A stretch of DNA of 5,634 bases from positions 1 through 5,634 of the forward strand of contig CAJXTP010000195.1 of NCBI GenBank assembly GCA_913061335.1. The letters are read 5' to 3'. The number at the start of each line of letters is the position of its first letter. Positions within the stretch are counted from its first letter, which is position 1. Of the stretch, positions 1 to 5,634 are shown piece by piece. The notes under the pieces are model-generated. The model saw only the letters and a list, made by a program, of their open reading frames with translations, was not told where the DNA came from and did not search any database. The translations under genes were made by a program, and so were the position numbers. The stretch comes from an uncultured Loktanella sp. Lineage in GTDB: Bacteria > Pseudomonadota > Alphaproteobacteria > Rhodobacterales > Rhodobacteraceae.

Positions 1-4
1 CTAT

Positions 5-36
5 TCGTCGGCAGCTCAGATGTGTATAAGAGACAG
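5..36 (+). other. Nextera/Tn5 transposase adapter remnant (sequencing artefact)
   Basis: This stretch reads as the Illumina Nextera read-1 transposase adapter with one G missing (GCAGC-TC in place of GCAGCGTC). Bases 18-36 are a perfect copy of the 19-bp hyperactive Tn5 mosaic end, AGATGTGTATAAGAGACAG. It sits at the extreme end of the window, directly against a coding frame that becomes sensible at base 37. It is library-preparation sequence left in the assembly, not a natural transposon end. Bases 1-4 are also likely non-genomic. Anything annotated across bases 1-36 should be disregarded. Confidence 0.97.
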
Positions 37-473
37 TATCAGAGGCGCTTGGGCTAACCGGTGCGGACGCGCCCTTGCCGCCCGTGATGCGAATTACGGG
101 CAAGGGAGGCAAGGAAAGGATCGTGCCTGTGATTGACGCGGCTCGCGATGCGGTTGACACCTATCTGAAACTGTCGCCGCATCCAGTCGAGCCAAACAGC
201 CCGCTGTTTCGCGGCACGCGTGGTGGCGCATTAAATCCGCGCATCGTGCAAAAGGTAATGGAAAAATCGCGACTTCAACTTGGCCTACCTGCGACGGCCA
301 CACCCCATGCAATGCGCCATAGTTTCGCGACCCATCTGTTGACTGCTGGAGGCGACTTGCGGGCAATCCAAGAACTACTTGGGCACGCCAGCCTGTCCAC
401 CACACAAGCCTATACGGCGGTTGATACAGCCCACCTGATGGACGTCTATAACCGGACACACCCAAAGGCGTGA
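37..473 (+). CDS. xerC: Tyrosine recombinase XerC, 5'-truncated at the contig end
   Basis: This is the C-terminal catalytic domain of a XerC/XerD-type tyrosine recombinase, which with its partner resolves chromosome dimers at dif during division. The readable frame starts at base 39 with SEALGLTGAD. That is the sequence normally following the first catalytic arginine (GLRISEAL motif), so the arginine and the N-terminal DNA-binding domain are lost to the adapter. About 144 residues remain of a usual length near 300. The remaining active-site elements are visible: the GKGGKER beta-hairpin lysine region (bases about 99-119), HAMRH supplying His and the second Arg (306-320), LLGH supplying His (378-389), and the Tyr nucleophile in TQAYT (codon 411-413). 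A TTG at 75 is only an internal codon, not a start. The truncation is an assembly edge, not a pseudogene. XerC is preferred over XerD or an integrase because of the housekeeping neighbours and close Xer motif match, but XerD cannot be excluded from half the protein. Confidence 0.88.
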
Positions 474-517
474 CAGGCATGCATTGCCCTTGGGGAAAAT
501 TCAGATAATAAGCGATT

Positions 518-1213
518 ATGACAATTCAAACCAAAGCTCTATTAGTGCACTTCCTCACCGCCACTGGCGCGGTTTTTGCAATGCTCGCCATGCTGGCCGC
601 CGTCGACCTAAATTGGTCGATGATGTTCGTGTGGCTGGTCGTCGCGTTCTTTGTGGACGGCATTGATGGGCCGCTGGCACGTAGATACGACACGCAGACC
701 AACGCACCTATTTTTGACGGGGTGTTACTTGATTTGATCATTGATTATCTGACCTATGTCTTTGTGCCAGCCTTTGCACTGTTCAAATCTGGGCTGTTGC
801 CGGGATGGACAGGGTGGTTTGCGATCATCGTGATCACCTTCACATCCGCAATGTATTTCGCGGATAACCGGATGAAAACCAAGGATTATTCGTTCTCAGG
901 GTTCCCAGGCTGCTGGAACATGCTGATCCTTGTGATGTTCGCGCTAAAGCCAGATTTTTGGGTGATCGTGGCGTTGGTCGCTGTGCTATCGGCAGCGATG
1001 TTCTTTCCTGTGCGCTTTGTGCATCCGGTGCGCACACAGCGTTGGCGGACCGTCACCCTGCCGATGGCCATCGCATGGACGTTGTTTGCAGGCTGGGCCG
1101 CTTGGGTGAATTTCGACCCTGCAAGCTGGGCGCATTACGGCTTGATGATCACGTCGATCTACCTGCTTGGCGCAGGTGCGGCCCAACAGATCATGTACGG
1201 CAAAGACGGCTAA
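518..1213 (+). CDS. pcs: Phosphatidylcholine synthase (CDP-alcohol phosphatidyltransferase family)
   Basis: The 231-residue integral membrane protein is predicted to condense CDP-diacylglycerol with choline to give phosphatidylcholine and CMP, the choline-dependent route to this lipid in alphaproteobacteria. The CDP-alcohol phosphotransferase motif is complete: D50-G51, A54-R55, then G68, D72 and D76. Twelve residues separate the Arg from the Gly instead of the eight usual in the wider family. The longer spacing is the variant known for bacterial Pcs and is the main reason for this call. Hydrophobic segments lie near residues 17-29, 36-47, 69-90, 97-114, 133-165, 180-197 and 208-227, consistent with the family's multi-helix fold in the inner membrane. 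ATG 518 is chosen because the N-terminus (VHFLTATGA) matches the usual Pcs beginning. No good Shine-Dalgarno precedes it. The gene lies 44 bases after xerC, and its stop codon overlaps that of the convergent transporter gene. Confidence 0.92.
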   Translation: MTIQTKALLVHFLTATGAVFAMLAMLAAVDLNWSMMFVWLVVAFFVDGIDGPLARRYDTQTNAPIFDGVLLDLIIDYLTYVFVPAFALFKSGLLPGWTGWFAIIVITFTSAMYFADNRMKTKDYSFSGFPGCWNMLILVMFALKPDFWVIVALVAVLSAAMFFPVRFVHPVRTQRWRTVTLPMAIAWTLFAGWAAWVNFDPASWAHYGLMITSIYLLGAGAAQQIMYGKDG

Positions 1214-2046
1214 AGTCGGGTCAACACAACGCCTGCGACAATAAGGACTGCGGCAATCGCCTTGCCGCGATCCATCTTTTCGCCAAACACCAGCCATCCA
1301 ATCAGCACTGCGAATAATATTGACGTTTCTCGCAGGGCTGCAACCAGCGCGATGGGCGCCTGAGTCATGGCCCAAACGATAATCGCATATGCCAGATAAG
1401 ACGCGACCCCCGCGATCCCGATGACGCCCCATGTACGTACAGATGCACGCAAAACGCCCCGCCCTTTTAAGGCGACGACGCTCGGCAGATAAAACAGCGA
1501 AGCCATAATCAGCAGCCACCCTGTAAATCCAACAGGGTCCCCTGATACCCGCGCGCCCAAGCCGTCCACCAGCGTGTAACCAGCGGTCGCACAAGCTGAC
1601 CCAAACGCAAATGGCAACAAGCGGCGGCTTTCGTTGTTGGCGAATATCCCTCGCGCCATAAGCGCAATACCAAGGCCCAGCACGACGATCCCAACGTAGT
1701 CCATCATGGCAATTGGATCAGTCAAAAACACAAGACTGAAAGCCAAAACCATCATTGGGGCCGCCCCGCGCGCAATCGGATAGACGCGGCTTAGATCACC
1801 CTGCTCGTATGCATAGGCAAGGAACAATTGGTAACACATGTGGATCAGGCCAGAGGCAATCAGCCACGGCCAGACCTCGGCCTCGGGCCACGGGCGAAAG
1901 CATACAACGACGACGCCAACAACGCTTTGCATAACCGTTAGGATCGCCATTGCAGTCTGCTTGTTCTCGCCAGTTTTGACCAATGCGTTCCACGTCGCGT
2001 GCAACATCGCAGCAGCCATCACGGCAAAAAAAATGGGATAGGTCAT
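1210..2046 (-). CDS. EamA/DMT-superfamily membrane transporter
   Basis: The 278-residue protein is almost wholly hydrophobic and has the two-repeat layout of the drug/metabolite transporter superfamily: roughly ten transmembrane helices in two EamA-like halves, about residues 1-135 and 145-278. Family hallmarks are the first-helix segment HATWNALVK (16-24), the LSRVYPIARGAAP stretch closing the first half, and ALRETSILFAVLIG followed by LVFGE (about 237-256) in the penultimate helices of the second half. EamA members carry amino acids, metabolites, nucleotides or drugs, usually outward. The substrate here cannot be read from the sequence. It is the last gene of the ileS-ogt run, 12 bases after ogt, with its own Shine-Dalgarno. 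The stop codon (TAG) overlaps the pcs stop on the other strand. ATG 2046 is chosen for that ribosome site and because it gives a normal membrane-entering N-terminus. Confidence 0.88.
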   Translation of the reverse strand: MTYPIFFAVMAAAMLHATWNALVKTGENKQTAMAILTVMQSVVGVVVVCFRPWPEAEVWPWLIASGLIHMCYQLFLAYAYEQGDLSRVYPIARGAAPMMVLAFSLVFLTDPIAMMDYVGIVVLGLGIALMARGIFANNESRRLLPFAFGSACATAGYTLVDGLGARVSGDPVGFTGWLLIMASLFYLPSVVALKGRGVLRASVRTWGVIGIAGVASYLAYAIIVWAMTQAPIALVAALRETSILFAVLIGWLVFGEKMDRGKAIAAVLIVAGVVLTRL

Positions 2047-2054
2047 CGGCGCAG

Positions 2055-2060
2055 CCCTTT
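2055..2060 (-). promoter_or_regulatory. Shine-Dalgarno of the EamA transporter gene, overlapping the ogt stop
   Basis: On the minus strand AAAGGG lies 8 bases before ATG 2046. Its A residues are shared with the TAA stop of ogt (2061-2059). Ribosomes ending ogt therefore finish on the initiation site of the next gene, which supports co-transcription and coupled translation and fixes the transporter start. Confidence 0.7.
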
Positions 2061-2529
2061 AGATCAAAAGGGACGCAGCCCCTTCAAGGCGCAACAATTG
2101 CACCTTTCCCTCGACGCCACCAGCACCAGAAAATCCACCCAAACTAGCAGCCCCTAAAACGCGGTGACATGGGATGATAATGGCAATTGGATTAGCACCG
2201 CAGGCCTGCCCAATGGCCTGCGCGGGCACACCAAGATCTTTTGCCAAATCGCCATAGGTGCGGGTTTCCCCAAATGGGATTTCGCACAAAGCCGCGCCGA
2301 ATTTACGCTGAAAGTCAGACACTTGTGGTGCAAGCGGTAGATCAAAAACCTGCCGCTTGCGCGCAAAATACTCGGCTAATTGCACCACTGCCGTATCCGC
2401 CACCGGATCAGACGGGCCATCTATCACGGCCCATTCGAGCCTGACAACAGCACCGTCTTGCACAACAACCGACACAGGGCCGACCGGCGTGTCCGGCAAA
2501 GACGCAAAGTAGGATGGGTTTAAACCCAT
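2059..2529 (-). CDS. ogt: Methylated-DNA--[protein]-cysteine S-methyltransferase (O6-alkylguanine-DNA alkyltransferase)
   Basis: The 156-residue protein is a suicide repair enzyme that moves the alkyl group from O6-alkylguanine or O4-alkylthymine in DNA to its own cysteine. The active-site motif IIIPCHRV is intact, with nucleophile Cys121. The preceding helix-turn-helix region begins at TYGDLA (91-96) and runs to GQACGANP (107-114). The downstream loop is LGGFSGAGG. The N-terminal segment (about 1-65) matches the short Ogt-type domain, and the total length is usual for the family. The residue 17 before the nucleophile, normally the base-flipping arginine finger (ARAVG pattern), is Gln104 here (AQAIG). 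ATG 2529 begins one base after the ileS stop. A longer open frame continues upstream inside ileS but has no homology-like content. No clear Shine-Dalgarno is present, so translation probably depends on coupling to ileS. The start codon is inside an 18-bp palindrome. It could equally be labelled as an MGMT or AdaB-like protein. There is no Ada N-terminal zinc domain. Confidence 0.9.
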   Translation of the reverse strand: MGLNPSYFASLPDTPVGPVSVVVQDGAVVRLEWAVIDGPSDPVADTAVVQLAEYFARKRQVFDLPLAPQVSDFQRKFGAALCEIPFGETRTYGDLAKDLGVPAQAIGQACGANPIAIIIPCHRVLGAASLGGFSGAGGVEGKVQLLRLEGAASLLI

Positions 2530-2530
2530 C
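2513..2530. repeat. Perfect 18-bp palindrome over the ogt start codon
   Basis: Bases 2513-2530 read GATGGGTTTAAACCCATC, identical on both strands, with a GTTTAAAC core. It covers the ogt ATG and its first five codons and ends just before the ileS stop codon. As RNA it can fold into a 7-bp stem with a UUAA loop that would bury the ogt AUG. As DNA it could be a symmetric protein-binding site. The symmetry is seen directly; either function is inference. Confidence 0.6.
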
Positions 2531-5446
2531 TTACGCAGATAACGCCGCGTTACACCGCACGCACACGCCCGCATGGGCGTGGGTTCCAACATCGGGCAGG
2601 ATTTTCCAGCAGCGTTCGCATTTTGCGCCCTCGGACTTGGCAAAGACTACGCCAACACCGTCAATATCGCCCAACGTAAACGCGCCTTCAGGGGCGTCGC
2701 CCTCCACAAGCGTGATCTGGCTCGCGATGCATAGATCAGCAAACGTATCTGGGTTCGTGATGATCGCCGAAAGCTCTGGCGACAGGAATACAGTCGGTGC
2801 CGCCTCCAATGACGAACCAATGACTTTGGCCGTGCGCTGCTCTTCCAACGCGCCAGTGACCACACGGCGGACCGCACGCACGATCTCGGAACGTGCAGCC
2901 AACGCATCGTCGCGCCACGCGGCGGGGGTCTCAAGGAAATCGACCAAATGCACAGACGTGTCCGTACCGTTCCGCTCTAGCCAAACCTCTTCCATGGTGA
3001 ATGTCAGAATAGGCGCAAGCCATGTGGTCAACCGCCCATAAAGGTGATCAAGCACGGTTAACGCCGACAAACGCCGGTTGGTGTCGCCATCACAATACAG
3101 CGCGTCCTTGCGAATATCGAAGTAGAACGCTGACAAATCGAGCGTCGCAAAGTCGAAAATCGCGCGGAATACGCCTTGGAAATCATATTTGGCATAGCCG
3201 GTCTGCACGACCTCATCCAACACTGACATCTTGTGCAGGATCAGCTTTTCCAGCTCCGGCATGTCTTCTACTGCCACGGTTTTGGACGCATCAAAATCGG
3301 CCAATGACCCCAGCATAAACCGCAGCGTATTGCGCAAACGGCGATAGCTGTCGGACACACCTTTTAAGATTTCCGGCCCGATCCGCTGATCGTTTGTGTA
3401 ATCGGTTTGAGCGACCCAAAGCCGTAGGATATCTGCGCCATATTGCTGCACAATTGTCTCGGGGACGATGGTGTTGCCGATGGATTTGGACATCTTCATG
3501 CCCTTCTCATCAAGCGTAAACCCGTGGGTCAGCACACCACGGTACGGCGCACGTCCTTGGGTGCCGCACGACTGCAACAACGACGAATGGAACCAACCAC
3601 GGTGCTGATCAGTACCTTCAAGATAGAGATCTGCAAGCCCATCGTCGGACCCGTCCGCCCGGTCGCGCAATGTGAACGCATGGGTTGACCCACTGTCGAA
3701 CCACACGTCAAGAATATCGGTGACCTGATTGTAATCATCCGCATTCACGATCCCGTCCAGGAACCGCGCTTTTGCGCCGTCCTTGTACCATGCATCTGCG
3801 CCTTCGACCTCAAACGCATCAACAATCCGCGTGTTCACATCTGCGTTTTGCAAAAGGAAATCAGCGTCAGTCGGCAGCGCGCCCTTTTTGGTAAAGCAGG
3901 TCAGCGGCACGCCCCACGCACGTTGACGCGACAAGACCCAATCGGGACGCTGTTCGATCATCGCATGCAGACGGTTGCGGCCCTTTTGCGGGGTCCATGT
4001 AACCAGCTCGTCGATAGATGTTAGCGCACGTTCACGGATCGTCGTGCCATAGGTGTCCTGCCCATCGCCGATGGCACGGTCAATCGCGGCAAACCATTGT
4101 GGCGTATTGCGGAAGATAATCGGGGCTTTGGACCGCCAAGAATGCGGATAGCTGTGCTTGATCTTGCCACGCGCAAACAGTTTACCCATCTGCGACAGCG
4201 CGGCCATCACGGCGGTGTTGGCATCGCCTTCCCACGGGTTGTCTTTGTTCTTTTTGTTGGGCTTGTCGCGCAAAATACGCTTGCCGCCAAACAGCGGAAG
4301 ATCGGCGCGGAACGACCCATCTTCGGTCACGTTATAGGTGATGACCTCTTCAAGCATGCCAAGATCGCGGTACAGCTCAAATTCGTCCATGCCGTGCGAC
4401 GGCGCACAATGCACAAATCCTGTGCCGTCTTCGTCGGTCACAAATGGGGCCTCACGGAAATCGCGGGGCGCGTCCCATTCACCCTGACCGCCTTCGATAC
4501 CAGCCAATGGATGAGCCAGCTTCAGCCCAGACAGATCGCCCGCATCTGCGATACGTTCGAACGCATCAACCTTTGCTTTGGCCAAACATCCTTCGGCCAG
4601 TTTGTCAGCCAGCAACAGCTTATCGCCGACCTTGACCCAGTTATCGTCAGCGGCATCGGTCACTTCGTACACGCCGTAAGAAATATCAGGGTGATACACG
4701 ACGCCCTTGTTGGACGGCATGGTCCACGGTGTCGTCGTCCAGATCACCACGTCCACGCCAGCCAAAGGACCGTCGCCCAACACAGGGAAACGGACCCAGA
4801 TCGTAAAGCTTTCTTTGTCGTGATATTCGACCTCGGCCTCGGCCAAGGCAGTCTGCTCCACAGGCGACCACATCACCGGCTTAGAGCCTTGGTACAACGT
4901 GCCGTTCATCAGGAATTTCTGGAATTCTTCGGCGATCACACGCTCGGCGTGGAAATTCATCGTCAGGTACGGCTCGGCCCAATTGCCCTGCACGCCCAAA
5001 CGTTTGAATTCTTCGCGCTGGATGTCGACCCAACCTGCGGCGAACTCGCGGCATTCTTGGCGGAACTCTACAACATCAACGTCGTCTTTGTCGCGGCCCT
5101 TGGCACGGTATTGCTCTTCTATTTTCCATTCAATCGGCAGACCGTGGCAATCCCAGCCAGGGATATAGCGGGCATCTTTACCCATCATCTGCTGGGATCG
5201 GACAACCATGTCTTTCAAGATTTTGTTCAGCGCATGACCGATGTGCAAATGGCCGTTCGCATAGGGCGGGCCATCGTGCAGCGTGAATTGTTTGCGGCCT
5301 GTTTTGGCGCGCAGCTGGCCGTATACATCCATGTCAGCCCAGCGGGCCAACCAATCGGGTTCACGTTTTGGCAATCCAGCACGCATCGGGAATTCAGTGC
5401 GTGGCAGGTTTAAAGTCGCTTTATAATCGGGGGTCTCGGCGCACAT
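2531..5446 (-). CDS. ileS: Isoleucyl-tRNA synthetase (isoleucine--tRNA ligase, class I)
   Basis: This cytoplasmic enzyme charges tRNA-Ile with isoleucine using ATP and edits mischarged valine. The protein has 971 residues, within the usual size for bacterial-type (IleS1) enzymes of this class. In order it shows the Rossmann signature PPYANGHLHIGHA with HIGH at 68-71. The CP1 editing domain carries WTTTPWTMP (236-244) and GTGFVHCAPSHGMDEF with Asp354. Next come DVWFDSGST and KMSKS at 651-655, then the helical anticodon-binding domain. A C-terminal zinc site is formed by Cys943, Cys946, Cys962 and Cys965. The zinc tail marks the bacterial rather than the eukaryote-like, mupirocin-resistant IleS2 type. 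ATG 5446 is chosen because AGGA stands 8 bases upstream and MCAETPDYKATLNLP is a normal IleS N-terminus. An in-frame ATG at 5509 would add 21 unlikely residues and read through a leader hairpin. It is the first of three closely packed genes, with ogt beginning one base after its TAA. Confidence 0.97.
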   Translation of the reverse strand: MCAETPDYKATLNLPRTEFPMRAGLPKREPDWLARWADMDVYGQLRAKTGRKQFTLHDGPPYANGHLHIGHALNKILKDMVVRSQQMMGKDARYIPGWDCHGLPIEWKIEEQYRAKGRDKDDVDVVEFRQECREFAAGWVDIQREEFKRLGVQGNWAEPYLTMNFHAERVIAEEFQKFLMNGTLYQGSKPVMWSPVEQTALAEAEVEYHDKESFTIWVRFPVLGDGPLAGVDVVIWTTTPWTMPSNKGVVYHPDISYGVYEVTDAADDNWVKVGDKLLLADKLAEGCLAKAKVDAFERIADAGDLSGLKLAHPLAGIEGGQGEWDAPRDFREAPFVTDEDGTGFVHCAPSHGMDEFELYRDLGMLEEVITYNVTEDGSFRADLPLFGGKRILRDKPNKKNKDNPWEGDANTAVMAALSQMGKLFARGKIKHSYPHSWRSKAPIIFRNTPQWFAAIDRAIGDGQDTYGTTIRERALTSIDELVTWTPQKGRNRLHAMIEQRPDWVLSRQRAWGVPLTCFTKKGALPTDADFLLQNADVNTRIVDAFEVEGADAWYKDGAKARFLDGIVNADDYNQVTDILDVWFDSGSTHAFTLRDRADGSDDGLADLYLEGTDQHRGWFHSSLLQSCGTQGRAPYRGVLTHGFTLDEKGMKMSKSIGNTIVPETIVQQYGADILRLWVAQTDYTNDQRIGPEILKGVSDSYRRLRNTLRFMLGSLADFDASKTVAVEDMPELEKLILHKMSVLDEVVQTGYAKYDFQGVFRAIFDFATLDLSAFYFDIRKDALYCDGDTNRRLSALTVLDHLYGRLTTWLAPILTFTMEEVWLERNGTDTSVHLVDFLETPAAWRDDALAARSEIVRAVRRVVTGALEEQRTAKVIGSSLEAAPTVFLSPELSAIITNPDTFADLCIASQITLVEGDAPEGAFTLGDIDGVGVVFAKSEGAKCERCWKILPDVGTHAHAGVCVRCNAALSA

Positions 5447-5454
5447 AACTGGCG

Positions 5455-5458
5455 TCCT
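5455..5458 (-). promoter_or_regulatory. Shine-Dalgarno fixing the ileS start
   Basis: On the minus strand AGGA lies 8 bases before ATG 5446. The alternative in-frame ATG at 5509 has no comparable site, so this motif decides the start in favour of the 971-residue protein. Confidence 0.65.
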
Positions 5459-5485
5459 ATCTTTGCAAAAAAGGAAAGGGTGGGC

Positions 5486-5507
5486 GGCGCGACCCGAGGT
5501 CAGCGCC
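5486..5507 (-). terminator. GC-rich hairpin in the ileS leader, possible terminator or attenuator
   Basis: On the minus strand the arms are GGCGC plus GACC, a TCG loop, then GGTC plus GCGCC: nine base pairs with one bulged T. A T-rich stretch (TTTCCTTTTTT, minus strand of 5467-5477) follows, but about 8 bases beyond the stem and broken by CC, so it is not a textbook intrinsic terminator. Alternative pairings exist, such as CAGCGCC at 5501-5507 with GGCGCTG at 5519-5525, giving a 7-bp stem with an 11-base loop. The stop codon of the partial upstream frame lies inside the hairpin. It could end transcription of that frame or act in the 5' leader of ileS. No T-box-like features were recognised. 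Confidence 0.35.
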
Positions 5508-5634
5508 ATTGGCCCGGCGGCGCTGCGATCAGCGCGCCGGGGACATAATTCGTATATGTGCCCAGATCATCATGTCCGCGCTTATAAACAGGCATTTTCC
5601 TACAAACAAGACATGGCTGTGGTTCTTTGACCTG
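5500..5634 (-). CDS. Possible C-terminal end of a small Cys-X2-Cys protein, cut by the window edge
   Basis: A minus-strand frame is open from the window edge to TGA at 5502-5500 and encodes 44 residues. It contains CLVCRK, then VYKRGHDDLGTYTNYVPG, and ends PGQWR. The Cys-X2-Cys pair and the varied, charged and aromatic composition look more protein-like than random leader sequence. The length is short, however, and no family is recognised. If real, its start lies beyond base 5634, because the internal ATG (5595) lacks a well-placed ribosome site and would leave only 31 residues. The stop is 53 bases before ileS and in the same direction, so it might be the gene preceding ileS in the run. Against it, a promoter-like pair falls within it, and the opposite strand is also open here from ATG 5572 to the edge. 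Function unknown. Confidence 0.35.
   Translation of the reverse strand, partial: QVKEPQPCLVCRKMPVYKRGHDDLGTYTNYVPGALIAAPPGQWR
5581..5609 (-). promoter_or_regulatory. Candidate sigma70-type promoter upstream of ileS
   Basis: On the minus strand TTGTTT (5609-5604) is followed after 17 bases by TATAAG (5586-5581). The -10 matches consensus at five of six positions and the -35 at only three. Transcription would start near base 5574, giving an ileS leader of about 130 bases that includes the hairpin at 5486-5507. The interrupted inverted repeat ACATA-N7-TATGT (5543-5559) lies just downstream. If the partial frame here is a real gene, this match is probably fortuitous. Confidence 0.3.

Noticed and set aside
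18..36. Natural Tn5/IS50 end
   Set aside because: The sequence is the engineered mosaic end plus adapter tail, at a contig edge, without transposase or target duplication. Library adapter is the simpler explanation.
474..517. Promoter or terminator between xerC and pcs
   Set aside because: Only a 4-bp stem (GGCA/TGCC at 476-488) and a GATAAT without a correctly spaced -35 are present, so neither can be supported.
2530..2643. Longer ogt start at 2643, inside ileS
   Set aside because: The extra 38 residues are an out-of-frame reading of the ileS zinc-tail codons and do not resemble an alkyltransferase N-terminus.
2514..3041. A 176-codon plus-strand frame starting in the palindrome
   Set aside because: The start exists only because the palindrome provides an ATG on both strands. 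The rest is antisense to the ileS 3' end, with Ser/Thr-rich shadow composition.
1873..4842. A 14-base repeat GACCTCGGCCTCGG at 1873-1886 and 4829-4842
   Set aside because: Both copies encode an EAEV-type stretch in unrelated proteins. Shared codon preference explains it better than a repeat element.
4097..5413. A 438-codon open frame on the plus strand opposite ileS
   Set aside because: It lies wholly antisense to ileS, whose motifs are unmistakable, and its residues (rich in H, R, Q and V) are those expected from reading GC-rich codons backwards. No domain is visible.
5447..5509. ileS start at ATG 5509, adding 21 residues
   Set aside because: There is no ribosome site, the extension crosses the leader hairpin and T tract, and the start at 5446 has a well-placed AGGA and a typical IleS N-terminus.

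Overview
The window looks like alphaproteobacterial chromosome, most probably from the Rhodobacteraceae (roseobacter-like). This is judged from moderate to high GC, the protein flavour, and the combination of a choline-using phosphatidylcholine synthase with an alphaproteobacterial-style IleS. No identity search was possible, so the family-level placement is inference. The left end is not genomic. Bases 5-36 match the Nextera/Tn5 read-1 adapter, including an intact 19-bp mosaic end, so the true sequence starts at about base 37 and this is almost certainly a contig end.

Left part, plus strand: the 3' half of a XerC-type tyrosine recombinase (37-473), cut at the adapter just before its start-side half. 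It is followed after 44 bases by a complete phosphatidylcholine synthase gene, pcs (518-1213). Right part, minus strand: a tightly packed run in transcription order of ileS (5446 to 2531), ogt, encoding an O6-alkylguanine-DNA alkyltransferase (2529 to 2059), and a ten-helix EamA/DMT-family membrane transporter (2046 to 1210). Spacings are 1 and 12 bases, so the three are probably one transcript. The minus-strand run meets pcs tail to tail, and the two stop codons overlap.

The right edge (5447-5634) is the ileS leader. It holds a Shine-Dalgarno sequence, a strong GC-rich hairpin followed by a T-rich stretch, a possible sigma70-like promoter, and an open frame running off the edge. That frame may be the end of a small Cys-X2-Cys protein.

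Functionally these are mainly housekeeping genes: isoleucyl-tRNA charging, alkylation repair, membrane lipid synthesis and chromosome dimer resolution. No new multi-gene system is visible. The points most worth checking are the adapter at the contig end, a perfect 18-bp palindrome covering the ogt start codon at the ileS/ogt junction, a glutamine where alkyltransferases usually carry the arginine finger, and the undecided coding status of the ileS leader.
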